The notes beneath the pieces are model-generated. The model had not been told where the DNA came from. It made no database searches and worked only from the letters and a program-made list of their open reading frames with translations. From Rostratula benghalensis (taxonomy: Eukaryota > Chordata > Aves > Charadriiformes > Rostratulidae): DNA of 64,000 bases. Both the position numbers and the translations under genes were made by a program. Location of the stretch: assembly GCA_013399305.1 (NCBI GenBank), contig VXAI01000190.1:1067897-1131896 (forward strand), read 5' to 3'. Below, one piece after another: positions 11,800 to 22,500 of the stretch; the first letter of the stretch is position 1; each line of letters begins with the position of its first letter.

Positions 11800-12480
11800 T
11801 GGGTTTTTTTTTTTTTCCTCCCCTCTCTCTCCTCCTCTCTCTCTTTCCAGCTCTCGCTTTCCGGGTTGGGAGTTCGGTGCCTTCAGAAAAGCGCCTGCAA
11901 CGGCGCCGGGTTCCCCAGGTGGGGTTGCTCCGGGCTTTTCTCTCTCCTCCTCCTCCTCCACCCCGACTCCGTCCTCTGGCTGCTTTTCCTCCTTTGTGGC
12001 CGCATCCAGGGCGCTCCAGCACCCCCCTCCCTCCTTCCTTCCCTCCCTCCCACGCTTCCTCCTTCCTTCCCCCCCTCCCCAGTCTCCACTTCGGGGGGGA
12101 GAAAGCCGGGCTCTTTCCTGTCTCCCGGCCGCAGGGCAGCGCCGCGCCCGCCCCGGGCTCTCCCGGCGGCGGCCCCGTCCCCGTCCCTTTCTCCTCCTCT
12201 CCCCTCCCCTCGGCTCCCCTTCCCTCCTTCTCTCCCTCCCCCTGTTCCCTCCTCCCGCGGCCGCTCCCGCCTCCCGGGGCCGCTCCCGCACATGGGCGCC
12301 GTGCGGGGCTCCCCCTCCGCCCAGCCGCCGGCGGCAGCGGCGGTTCCCCCCCCGGCCCCGCAGCGAGTAGCCCGGCCGCCCTCCCGCCCCTGATTCATTT
12401 GGTGTTGTTCTCTCTTTTTCTCTCTCTCCCTCCCTCCCTCCCTCTCTCTTTCCTCTTTCTGAACTTTTGTCACCGCTGCG
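11800..12480 (+). repeat. Long pyrimidine-rich (C/T) tract in the leader region
   Basis: Most of this region is C and T on the + strand, with subtracts such as 'ctccctccttccttccctcc' (about 12025-12045) and 'ctccctccctccctccctct' (about 12425-12446). Such homopurine/homopyrimidine DNA can form triplex or single-stranded structures. It also resembles an extended polypyrimidine tract before a possible splice acceptor at 12483. It creates long stop-free frames on both strands that should not be read as genes. Confidence 0.8.
12292..12393 (+). other. Upstream ORF 1 (33 codons)
   Basis: An ATG at 12292 opens a 33-codon Ala/Pro/Arg-rich frame ending 12393, out of frame with the main start at 12582. 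It is relevant only if transcription starts upstream of it and the region is not spliced out. Confidence 0.35.
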
Positions 12481-12483
12481 CAG

Positions 12484-12513
12484 ATGAAGACTCTCAGCGC
12501 CGGGGACGCTTAG
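12484..12513 (+). other. Upstream ORF 2 (MKTLSAGDA, 9 codons)
   Basis: This ATG sits immediately after the candidate acceptor 'gcgcag'. Its 9-codon frame stops at 12513, 68 bases before the main start and out of frame with it. If present in the mRNA it would be expected to dampen translation or require reinitiation. Confidence 0.4.
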
Positions 12514-12581
12514 TTCGTTCTCCCCCGTCCCCAACCCCGCCACCCTGCCCTGGCGCTGCCCCTTTCCTTCCCCCGGCCGCG
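12514..12581 (+). other. 5' untranslated leader immediately before the start codon
   Basis: This is GC-rich sequence with no ATG. The context of the main start is 'ccgcgATGc': a purine (G) at -3 but C at +4, so it is moderate by Kozak rules. No in-frame stop occurs upstream as far back as about 11796, yet there is also no in-frame ATG between there and 12582. The MPF start is therefore the natural first in-frame initiator. Confidence 0.55.
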
Positions 12582-12939
12582 ATGCCGTTCCCCCTGCGGA
12601 CCCTGGAGCCCTTGAAGCTGTGCAGGTTGGAGGAGGCCGGCGGGGACGGCGCGGAGCGGGGCGGCCCGGCGCCGGGGGACCACGCCGGGACGGCGGAGGG
12701 GGGAGGCGGGCGCCGCCGCGGGTCGGTGCCCCTCTTCGGGGCGCTGGAGCAGGTCAGCTCGTACGCGCTGGTGTCGCTGCTGATGCAGCTCTCCGACCTC
12801 TCCCGCTGCGCCGGCGACATCTTCGGCGGGATCCTCAGCGAGGCGGATTCCCTCTGCCACCGCAACGCCCGGCTCCAGCGCCGCCTGGGCGCCCTGGAAG
12901 CGCTCCTCGCCCGCCTCGACCACCGCAAAGTCAAGATCC
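12582..12939 (+). CDS. NHS-family (NHS/NHSL1-type) coding exon 1, WAVE-homology domain; partial gene
   Basis: The exon encodes 119 residues plus one base of the next codon (phase 1). Residues 1-15 carry MPF, R6, EP at 9-10 and LCR at 13-15, matching the N-terminal motif of NHS, NHSL1 and NHSL2. Residues about 19-47 are a Gly/Ala/Arg-rich linker. Residues 50-84 (including SLLMQLSDLSRCAGDIFGGI) resemble the WAVE-homology domain, also seen in WASF proteins. Residues about 85-113 form a Leu-rich probable coiled coil. Family members act at the cell edge and junctions and modulate WAVE complex/Arp2/3 actin assembly; NHS mutations cause Nance-Horan syndrome. The last base is C, so a following exon starting with CN would give Pro, fitting the 'PVSNLD' known after this domain in the family. 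The short linker favours NHSL1 over NHS. WASF is less likely because of the MPF start and linker. The rest of the gene lies beyond the window. Confidence 0.85.
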
Positions 12940-12945
12940 GTGAGT
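12940..12945 (+). promoter_or_regulatory. Splice donor of exon 1 (GTGAGT)
   Basis: 'aagatcc|gtgagt' is a near-consensus U2-type 5' splice site at the end of the conserved coding homology. Reading through it would leave the family-like sequence and enter low-complexity Gly-rich residues before a stop at 13118. Confidence 0.85.
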
Positions 12946-12975
12946 GGCCACCCCTTCCCCGTCGTTGCGAGCCCG

Positions 12976-13430
12976 GGACGGTGGCGGGTTGGGGGGGGGG
13001 TGTGTGTGTGTTTGTGGCGAGGGGGAACCGGCCGGGGGGCTCCCGCCCGGTGGCGGGGCGGTTTGCGCGGCAGGCTTGTATTTATTTTTTAAAAAGAGAA
13101 GGAAAAGGGGAAAGTTAGGCGGCCCTCTCACGCCTTTCCCGCGTTCAGGTGGCCCCGCCGGTGCTCGTTTCCCCTCCTGCTGACCCCGGGCTCCGTCCCG
13201 CCGGCTGCCGGCCGGGCTGAGGGGGGATGAGGAGGGGAGGGGGGTGGGTGTCGGCGTAGGGGGGCCGGTGGCTGCTGGCGTTTTCCCGGTGTAAGGAATG
13301 TAACTGAGCGGGGAGAGGGTGTCGGCAGCGGGGTGACAAGGGGCGCGGTGGTGGTGGGGGTGATGGTGGCGGGGCTGTCAGCGCTTCCAGTGCGGGGGGC
13401 GTGTGTGGGAGGGGGGGTTCAGCTGGGAGA
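12976..13430 (+). promoter_or_regulatory. G-rich, G-quadruplex-prone start of intron 1
   Basis: Immediately after the donor the coding strand becomes G-rich: G10 at 12991-13000 followed by (GT)5, then a run series at 13221-13247 of the form G6..GG.G4.G6.G3, and further G4-G8 runs to about 13420. These fit intramolecular quadruplex patterns. The placement is the usual one for R-loop-forming, first-intron G-rich elements at CpG-island genes. Confidence 0.6.
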
Positions 13431-13529
13431 GAGAACGCGGTGATCCCCCAGGGAGGGCTGGGGTGGCTCGGGTTGTGTGTTTATGTCGGCTTTGCGGCAG
13501 ACTTCGGCTTCAGCCGGGCTTCTGACAGT

Positions 13530-14057
13530 TCAGCCCACACGCCTGATTAATTCTTTTGTAATGTGCATGGGAAGACCTCGGTAAACAGAAACCTGGATAA
13601 ACGCTTCGCAGCGGGGTTTGTATCCCTGGGATCTCCTGAGCTTCTGCTCTATGTGCAGTACCCAGCCCACGGGGAGTATTTTCAACTTCTTGGGGAGCAC
13701 AGGCAGCAAGATCCAGCTTTGGCCACAGATCCCTAAGCAGCGGCAGTACCCTCCCCGTACTTCTTGCAAAGTTTCTTTCTGAGCCTGTAAAATGACCCTC
13801 AGAAGCGACTCATTGTACAGCTGCAGAGCTATAGGGAAAGGTGTTTTTTTTTCCCGAGCTTGGTCCAACTTTGGAGAAAGGATCCCGTAAAAAATGGTAT
13901 CTGCTACAAGGGATTTCATTTGTGTGTGTCCCAGCTCCCCGCAGAGTAAGTGAAAGATGCCTTGCAACATCAGCTTGGCTTTCCCAACGTGTTGGAAGCG
14001 TTCAGGAATCCGAAGAGCTGTGTTGCAACTTCTGTGGCAGCTGTGTGAGGTACAAGC
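13530..14057 (-). other. Antisense open frame, about 175 codons, unknown
   Basis: On the minus strand the frame is open from just below a TAG at 14058-14060 down to a stop ending at 13530. An ATG at 13970 gives 146 residues. Unlike most chance frames here, the translation has balanced composition, with amphipathic stretches (LLRVILQAQKETLQEV) and few low-complexity runs. I do not recognise a domain. It could be a retrocopy fragment, a captured exon, or chance: with this much sequence, about one frame of this length is expected at 50% GC. No poly(A) tail or flanking duplication is evident. Confidence 0.2.
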
Positions 14058-14441
14058 CTAAATAGGATTGTGGCTTGGACACCACCAGTAGTTTTCTTTT
14101 ACGTGGAATCAGAAAGCCTGCTTTGCATATGGCATAGTGATGAGCTCAGCTGATAAGGAAAACCTCTCACAAATTCAGAGTATTGTTCGTTATGATGTAC
14201 TTCAGCATACAGTTCCTCCGGAGGAGGAGACCATCACCACCCTTACCAAAAGGCTGTTTTTCTGGTTTCTAAGTGTTAGGCTAAAGTTCTGTGGTAACCA
14301 GTGTGACTTTTTTTTTGGGGTGCTTCGTAACTGCTTGATAAACCTAAGGAGCTTTTCTTCCTCACCAAGACAGGTAGATCCTTTTCTGCCAGTAGAGTTC
14401 CATTGGTTTTGGCATGGTGACTTGAAATGAGGATGGGGACT

Positions 14442-14463
14442 ATTATTATTATTATTATTATTA
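14442..14463. repeat. (TTA)n microsatellite
   Basis: About seven perfect TTA/TAT repeats in intron 1. This is a standard trinucleotide microsatellite, likely length-polymorphic. Confidence 0.9.
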
Positions 14464-15999
14464 CCAGTGATACCTGCAGAAAGCCGGTACATTACACGGA
14501 TGCCCTGGCAGGCAGCAGTGTTTATTTACCTCTGTTTTAAATAGGGAGCTGATTATTACCATCCACTGATGCAACACATCGAGGGAAGGGTGAGATGAGG
14601 CAAGTGCTGCACGGTGCAAACACCAACGTTGTACGTGTCAGACATTTAGTTACTGTATCCTCTCTTGGTCATCATTGTGCACAAGTTATGTATTTACTTA
14701 ATTTTTTTTATTATTATTATTACGACTCGGTTCCTTGAGCTAAGCCTGTTATTGCTTTTAATTGGATGATCCTTGCTCCTGTCATTGCAACTCCCAAAAC
14801 TGGACGCGGTTCTTATGCTTGGCTTTCTCCATCTGGTTTTAAATCCTTGGTTAAGTGGCGTCTCTGCTGGCAAATTTAATTTTACCACTCAACAGCTGTA
14901 TTGCTGCTTGTTAATATTTACTTTTCAAAGATCTCATTTACTAAAGTGGAGGAGAATTAATGATTTCTAATTATTTTTTTTTTAATTGTATGAGATACAG
15001 CCTTTCTGTAAAAGTTTATTTGATTTCCCTGTAGGTCACAAGGAAGTGATGTGTAGGCTGAGCATATTGAAGTTGCACATAAAGATGTGTCAACTCTCTT
15101 CTTTTATGCTTCCTACGTGCTGTAATCTGGTCCAGGAGATGGGGTGGGATGATCAGATGTAGTTAGCATCATCGACATCCCTATAATGTGAGCCGTCAAG
15201 GCCCGTCTGCAAGCTTAACCCCGTTCCTGGCATTAAAGGGAAATATCTACAAAACAAAGAGAAGGGTTTTAATAAAGCTGGCTTTGTTCGGGGACAATGG
15301 CAAGGGGGATTTTTCCTTCCCTTTTTTGAAGACAGAGAAGCTCCGTGGGTAAAGCTGTTTGCCGGTGTGGGGCTGCAAGAGCAACAGGGAAAGTAAACCA
15401 ATTTAATTGCTTTCCCGATTACTGGGAAAGCAACCTTGGTGTTGCTCATAAACCTTTTCTTACGGGGGAAATATTGTAAACTATTGTATCTCTTGAGGCG
15501 CAGTGACAAGATGCAGCGTGACGTTGTATCCGGTGACTGAAGCATTTTGCTCTGCCTTTCAGGCTGAGGGGATGGGACCTTGTACACCTGCTTTTCAAAT
15601 CACGGGCAATTTCTACTTGAATAAATGGCTTTTGTTCTCTTTGTGGGGCCCAGACAATAATTTCCTCTTGGAACCAAAGGTCCCAGGTTGACTTTAGTGA
15701 TCACGGCATGATCTTGTGTGGGAAGGGCCAGAAGAACTTCAAATCTGGGTCGCAACTGCTTCTAGGGATGTAGCTGCAGACTGGGAGGTGGCACAAGCTG
15801 CTCATCGTGGTGCTTGGGAAAGTACATGCTTTGAAGTTGCATGGGGTTTGCTTCTCTGTACCACCTGTGTGTGTGTGTAGGATCCATGTGCTCCTAGATA
15901 CATGCGTTGGAGCTTTAATAGGTAAAGGTGTCTTGAGCGGTCTCTGCTGTTTCTCTTGTGTTAAGTGCTCTTTGGCATCTTGTAGCAAATACATCACTT
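14464..15999. other. Intron 1 unique sequence
   Basis: This is AT-rich with an ATT-rich patch at about 14705-14722. No exon, RNA or repeat family is recognised. Confidence 0.55.
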
Positions 16000-16512
16000 C
16001 ATGGAATTGCAGAATGATACAGGGTTGGAAGGGACCTCTGGAGATCACCACGTCCAAGCCCCTGCCAGAGCAGGTCCACCCAGAGCAGGTTTCAAAGGAA
16101 CGTGTCCAGGCAAGTTTTGAATGTCTCCAGAGACTCCAACAACTCCCTGGGCAGCCTCTTCCAGGGCTCTGTCACCCTCAAAATGAGTAAGTTCCTCCTT
16201 ATACTTAGATGGAACTTCTTGTGTTCAAGTTTGTGCCCATTTCCTCTTGTCCTGTCACTGGGCACCACTGAAAAAAGCCTGGCCCCATCCTCTTGACACT
16301 CACTCTTGAAGTATTTCTGGGTGTTGATCAGATCCCCTCTCAGCCTTCTCTTCTCCAGACTAAAGAGACCCAAGCCCCTCAACCTTTCCTCCTAAGAGAG
16401 ATGTTCTCGTCTCTTCATCATCTTTGTGGTCCTCTGCTCTACCCTCTCCAGCAGTTCCCTGTCCTTCTCGAGCTTGGGAGCCCAGAATTGGGCACAGCTT
16501 CCCAGATGGGGC
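16000..16512 (-). mobile_element. CR1 LINE fragment, antisense
   Basis: It starts with a degraded terminus 'catggaattgcagaatgata' and 'agggttggaagggacctctg'. It proceeds through 'ctgccagagcaggtccaccc' to the ORF2-derived 'agatcccctctcagccttct' and on to 'cccagaattgggcacagctt'. Frames on the minus strand retain ORF2 C-terminal traces ([20 protein letters not shown]) interrupted by frameshifts. This subfamily differs from the 'gggcagggacacctcccacc' type. Confidence 0.93.
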
Positions 16513-19500
16513 CATCCATTCCTTTTGCCTCGTGTGAAAGAACTTTCTGATGTGGCAAACTGGTTATGGACCTGCTGTCTTGCAGTGGGTGCTGCGTCTT
16601 TGCAACCTTTACAAGAAGGAAAACTCCCTCATCTACCAAAAGTGGCTGGACTTCTGCCATGCCCTCCAACTGGAAGGGCTCCTTTCCAGGGGTCTTGTGT
16701 TGGTGGGCTGAGCGCAGTCAGAGAGTTTAATTTCATGTCTGCTTCAGGATGCTGAAGGTGGCTTTTTGTTGCGTGTAATCTTAGCAGGGATTAGTTTTTC
16801 CAGTGTTTGCCACTGATACTGGGGTTCACTGGGATGGTTCATCTCCCTCTGGTTTGGTTTGGCTGCCTTAAACTTTCCACTTAGGGTGGTGGAAATGCTT
16901 TCCTTTATGTCCCCCCAAGGAAACATGTGCCTGACTCTCTTTCAATACAAACATATTTTTAAGGCCATTTAGTGAAATGCTTTCCTGGGACGTATTTGAG
17001 CTTTGCATGATGAGCAGGGTGTTGTGCCGTAAGAAGGGACATCAAAATGCCATGAGCCATGTCTCTATGGGGTTGGTGACTCCTTTATAACTCATTGTGG
17101 TGGGAGGCACTAATTGCTCGAGGTGGTTTATAAAATTCAAGTGTAGCATGCAGTACTTGTGACCTTAGTTTAACTGCGCTAGCCAAGTCTAGAGAATTAA
17201 TTAGATTCAGTACTCTTTCTTTTTTTTTTTTTAATTTTTTTTTTAAACAGCCTTTCATCAGGTTTTCATTAAGCTTGTGTGTGTTGCTGTTTTGCGTGGT
17301 GTTTTATTATATGTTTCCAGGATCCAGCTGCTGTAATATGTTTTACACCATGGAACTTGCCTAACTGCTTTTCATCTTTTAGCAGCGTGCATCTGGTGCT
17401 GTGACCTAGCGTTAGGTGATGCAGTTTTCATCGCTTTCAGTTCTTCAGTGCCAGGGTAAGCGAGGATGAGTGAGGACAAACTCTTTGAAGTGATTGGAGC
17501 TCATCAGGATGGCAGCAGAGAAGTCTTGTGTGAGTTACAAGGCCAGCTCTTGGGAGGTGCTACGAGGCCTTGAACAGTCATTGTTTTTATGGGGCGTGAA
17601 GAAGGACATTTTTTCCATTAATATTTGTCTTCTACCATCTGCAGGCACTTAGGCAAAAATTAATATTGATGTTCTTGCCTGCCAATCCTAATGGTTCGGC
17701 AGACTGGAAGGCTGTCCCTTCCACCTTCTACGTTATTTATTTTCAGTCTTTCTGAAGAGATGTTTTGATAGAAGTGCTGGGAGGTTAACCTAATGACAAC
17801 TCCTGGTTGGGTTTCTCCAGTAGTAGGACAGGGTTTGGCCAGTCCTACCTCCTATTCCAACAAGAAGAAACTGATCCTGTGGGAGGGAGGAAATGCTACC
17901 TCCTAATTAGCGTTGTTGTTGTTGTTTAAATCCTTCAGTGTTTGGTTTTTTTTAAAGACATAGCATAATCATTTGATGTTCATGCAGAACATGTATACAT
18001 ATGTATGTAATTTTTTTTTTTCAAGTTTAAGCACATTAATTAAGAGAGCTGGGGGGGGATGGGGAGCATGGCTTTCTATTTGTCTGCATGATGGACAGAC
18101 AGTCCAGTTTACACTTCATCTCCTGCTATTTTGTTTAGTAAGTATTTTCCACTCTTTGTGTGCAAGGCAGTACTGGAGCCCATTTCCTGCTTTAGCCCAA
18201 CAGGAAGCTTTATTCAGCTTATTCCTAGGGAAACCCCTCCTCCATCCCTAGCCACCAAAAAGCGAGCGGTATCTAAGATGGTATCAGCAGTGGGCAGGAG
18301 ATGAACAAGGTGACTGACTTCCTGAGCTTTCTGTAGGTTTTGGTGTTAGCAAAGAGTGTGTGAGACAATCTGTCATCTTGTAAGAAAAAGAAAGCAGCCT
18401 TCTGTAGGGGTGGGGGTGGGGGGGGGGGAAGGAAAAAAAGCCCCAAACCAACCACAACCTGCTTCCCTCTCCCCACTAACAAACCCCAGAAGCAACCACC
18501 AAACCCATGGTGTGCTGGTGAGGAAGTTTTGACGAGAAAGAACTGATTTTTAGGAAAAAAAAAACCCTGTTCTAACAGTAGTTGGGAGCTGCGTTTTGAT
18601 GCTCTACAGGTGCTTCAGGTGACTGTGTGCAATGGTACTTATCTGCTCTCTCTTGCTGTGTAATAGGAGGATTCAGCAGCAAAGTTCAAACTGTGTTAAA
18701 CAGTTAATTGCCAAGTTTCCCTAGGAAAAGAAGAAGAAAAAAAAAAGGTATTTTCTCTTTTACCCTGTTGTAATTATTCAGGTTGCTGCTTAGAAGCAAT
18801 ATAACTCTTGTTTTATTTAGCTAGGGCAAGACTAATTATCTGTGGAAATTCAACCTGATCCAAAGGAGATTTCATTTGAAATAAGCAGGAAGAAAGTCTT
18901 GAGTTTGCAAAAGATTTCCCATGGGGACAGTGGGCCAAGCCTCTGTCCCACTGGGTGGCAAAGCTCCAGCTGAATTCAGTCTGATGAGGGCTTGGCTTGC
19001 TGTTTTGAAAACAGTTGACACTCTTTGGCTGAAATTTAGAGCTGCTTTGTACATTGCTCAGGACCTATTATACACCACCTATGCACGTTTATTTCCGTAG
19101 ATCTTATTATGATTGGCTTGATCGTTCAGGAAAACGGTGTTTAGGGGAGGTAGTTAATGAATTAAACATACTTGTATTTAGTTGTTTTTAATTAGGATCT
19201 ATTTTGGAGGTTCCTAGATATTTTAGGATACAATAAAACGTCCTCAGAAGTTTCTCTTCCTATTAGGATTGGCACAGTCTCAGCTTGGTTGAGTGCAAGC
19301 TACTAATCTTGGTCTTGTGGCTTCCCTCCTAAGCTGCTAATACAAAGTTCCTGCAGAAGAGGCTTTTTTTTTTGGGTGAACCTATTAACAAACATAAAAC
19401 AACACAGTGGAAAGCCACTGAAATTCCTCAAAAACCTCCGTCCTGGAATTTAAACCTGCAGAGAGTTGGATGAGGCTTTCAAAGGGGCTGGGGAGCAGAT

Positions 19501-22500
19501 TATCCCACAAGTGCTTGGTGATTCCTTCCTCCGAAGCCTTTGGTGCCAACTTCCATTGGCCATGGGATCCTGTGATTAATGTTGCCAAGGTCAGATTCAT
19601 TATAGGAATTTCCTGCTGGCTTTTTTCCCCATATTTCTGGGTGAAGGAGGGGAGAATTTCCCTTTCCTCCTCATCTTTCTTTTCCCCCCCCTTCTCCGTG
19701 TCCAAATAAATGATGGGATAAATGAGGGCATGTGCTTTGATTCCTGCTACCGGGAGCGTTCGTGCGCCGCAAACAGAAAGGGAGATTGAGAAACAGAAGG
19801 AATTAGAAAATGCCTATCGAAGCCTTGGCAATTATGCAAAGTCCCGGTTCCTTTTGTAGTTGTAAACTGGCTATCAGCAGGCGAGATCAAAGCCGTCCAC
19901 CCTGACAGTTAACAAGATCAATTAAACATGGTAATTAAATGTTGTTCTTGGCTGTAGGTTTGATAGGAAACCTGCTGGTTGGATGGCAGTCTCCATAGAG
20001 CCTGGATGACATGCCACTTAAGGGACTAGGGAAAAAAAAAATAAAATCTTTTTACCTGTGGGTTAAGCACAGATTAATGTGGGTGGACTTTGCAAGTTGT
20101 TTGTATTGATATCATACCGTGTTTTAGTTGGGCAGGGCTTCTTCTGGCTATGGGCTGTCATGTCATGTCTTTTTTTTTTTTACTTCTTTGTCATTTGTCA
20201 ATTATGGAGTTTCATGCTAGGCTGTTTTAATTTATTTATTTATTGGCCTCTTGTCCTTTAATCAGCGTTGTGTGCTTATGAGATTTCATTGCCCTTTGAG
20301 AATTCCCAGTAGTTAGAATATGAATGTTGAAGGCCCTACTGAATGTGGTTGAGCTTGCGTCACGGAGCAGCCTGTGGGCAGGGCGGAGAGCCTGAGGAGG
20401 GAGGCAGTGCCGAATAATTGCTTTGCCATTATTATTATCTTGGTAATTTCCCCATTGGAGCCACTGGTCTCTACACACTTTTTAGGTTAAGGCCTGATTA
20501 TTATTTTATTTCACTGCCCACAGCCGCTTTCCTCTTCCTCCTGTTCTTTAGTCCTTCAGTCTCCCCATCCCAGGTGTGCTCTGAGCTTCATCTCCAGCCC
20601 TGCCTGCGCTGAGGGGTGACAGTTTTGATGTCCACTCTGCACCTCACCCCCCACCATAACGTGCCAAATAAAACTGGCCTTGGGCATCTCCCCTTCCTCA
20701 AACACAACACAACTGGTAGTTGGTAGCATTTGGGAGGAAGGAGGCGAGGGGATGGGAGGCAGAGACAGAGAAGGGTGGAATTTGGTGGAGCTTCTGACTT
20801 TCTCAAGACACCCCCTTCTTTTCTCTCTTTCTGTACCCTGGTGTTAGCCCCAGTGTAAGGCCTTCCCAGCTGGGGTTGTGGCACAGGGGATTGCACCGTA
20901 GTGACAGGTTTAGTCTTGTCTGTGTATGTCCCCTGTTCAGTTTTTAATGCTTTTCTTCTAAAGGTAGAGATGTCCTTTGCTCTGTGTTGAAGTGTAAATA
21001 AGAGCAAAAACATCTGCACCAGTACAGTGATGCAAGCGAGAACGTCCAGGCAATACTCAAAATAATAAAAAAAACACCTCAAAGGGATTTACTTTATTGT
21101 ATATCTGTGGCTGAGCTCTTATAACTTTGTAACCTAAAGAACATTTTAATGTTTCATTAGGTTTAATTTCCCTAATCTGCATGTGAGCAGCAGCTCTCTT
21201 TTAATCTGAAATTTAACATCTTGACAACCAGTAATCTGTTAAATCAGTTGATTGGATATTCCTTGTGCTGTATTCAGGCTGCAGTCTTAACTAAGCAAAT
21301 TTTGATTAATCTAAGATTGTAATTTTTTAATTAACTTAGCTCCTACTTTTCAGAGATTAGGACTATAACAGATGCCTCCCAAAGTAAATTGGAATTCTGG
21401 ATGCTACCTGAAGAACTGAGCTACCTGGGTTTTCTACTGGTGATAAATAGCAATGTAAATCATAATGGAAAAATGATAGAGATTTCAAATGTACTGAGTA
21501 ACAGTGACTGTAATTTTTAAATTTAAATATTTTTTTTTATGGTTGAATGGCCAAGTGGAAAATGCGAATGAGATTTCCCCGGAACGTTCTAAGTGGTAAC
21601 ATATTGTACTTGCATGCTCTTCCTCCTTGTGCCTCCTGTTTTTATTTCTTTCCCCCGCCCTGACCTTATAGCCTCAATGTGCTGGCTACAGAAGAGCTTT
21701 CATCAGCTTCTCATGGGTGGGATAAATACTGCAGCTCCCTGGCTTATGTATATTCTTCTGTGCCTGGTTGCTACACTGGTGAGCCTTCTCAACAGCACGG
21801 GTTTGAGTAAGAAGGAAAGTTGAGTCTTTCCCCTGGCAAAGGGACATCTCTCTTCCTTTTTCTCCTTTGGCAAGTTTTGGCAACAGATGGGGTTTGCTTA
21901 TGGGGAAGCTCAGCAGGATCTGAGAGGGGTTGTTTTGTGGGTTATCTCTACTGGCACCTTTTGTCCCTGTTGTGTTGGGAGGAAGGAGCTCCCAAGTGAG
22001 TGGTGTTGGCTTTCCCTCACTGTTCAATACCTGGTTGATGCTGAATCTGCCAAGTGGCTTGAAAACCCAAGAGATGTTTGGCTAATGCAGTATCTTTAAA
22101 TGTTAGAATGAAATGTTAGCTCCATTGTCTTTAGAGGTGCTTAAAGCATTCTGAATTAGAAGAAAGAAGCCAACTACCAGGAAATGGGAACAGGCTCTTA
22201 CAAAACTTATCTAAAATGCTCCTTTTTTTTTTTTCTTAGCTGTGGTATTCGATTTTCAGTTCAGAAGAAAGATAGCACAAGCAAAGCTTGATTGATTACA
22301 CAGCAAGATTTCAACTCCCCACAACTTATTCTGGACATGGTACAAATAATTTTTTTTTGTTTGGTTGGTTTTTTGGTTTGTTTTTTTTTCAAATTTTAAA
22401 TGATTGAAGAAATTATAAAAATGAACACTCAGGAAGATTGAGAAGTATGTTAATGTCTATATGAGCTATAATTCAATGAAGTAATGAAGAATGTCGTTGC

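Larger units (their letters stand above)
11755..12483 (+). other. Possible 5'-UTR intron (donor 11755, acceptor 12483)
   Basis: A donor-like 'ccacag|gtaggc' lies at 11754/11755. An acceptor-like 'ccgctgcgcag' ending at 12483 follows a strong polypyrimidine tract (12408-12466). Together they would remove 729 bases of low-complexity C/T sequence and join a short upstream exon to the exon carrying the start codon. Nothing in the sequence proves use of either site. The alternative is an unspliced leader, with the tract simply promoter DNA. Confidence 0.3.
11500..13480. promoter_or_regulatory. CpG island promoter of the NHS-family gene
   Basis: GC content and CpG density rise sharply here compared with the AT-rich flanks and fall again after about 13.5 kb. 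The island surrounds coding exon 1. GC-box (Sp/KLF-type) sequences occur at 11653-11661, 12147-12154 and 12383-12390. I found no TATA box near a plausible start, which fits a dispersed CpG-island promoter. The transcription start cannot be placed from sequence alone. The island edges are approximate. No oppositely oriented gene is visible on its left side, so I do not call it bidirectional. Confidence 0.85.

Noticed and set aside
11698..12543. 281-codon minus-strand frame (Arg/Gly/Glu-rich)
   Set aside because: It is the complement of the pyrimidine tract. Its composition follows from GA-rich DNA and there is no domain.
12582..12939. WASF (WAVE1/2/3) first coding exon
   Set aside because: The WAVE-homology part is similar, but the MPF start with LCR and the Gly/Arg linker, plus the phase-1 end within KVKI, fit the NHS family better.
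11796..13118. 440-codon + strand open frame through the CpG island
   Set aside because: Only residues from the ATG at 12582 to the donor at 12939 resemble a protein family. The upstream part is low-complexity Pro/Ser/Leu from the C/T tract, and the downstream part is Gly-rich intron sequence.
20588..21082. 164-codon minus-strand frame
   Set aside because: No recognisable domain and mixed low-complexity composition; no splice or promoter context.
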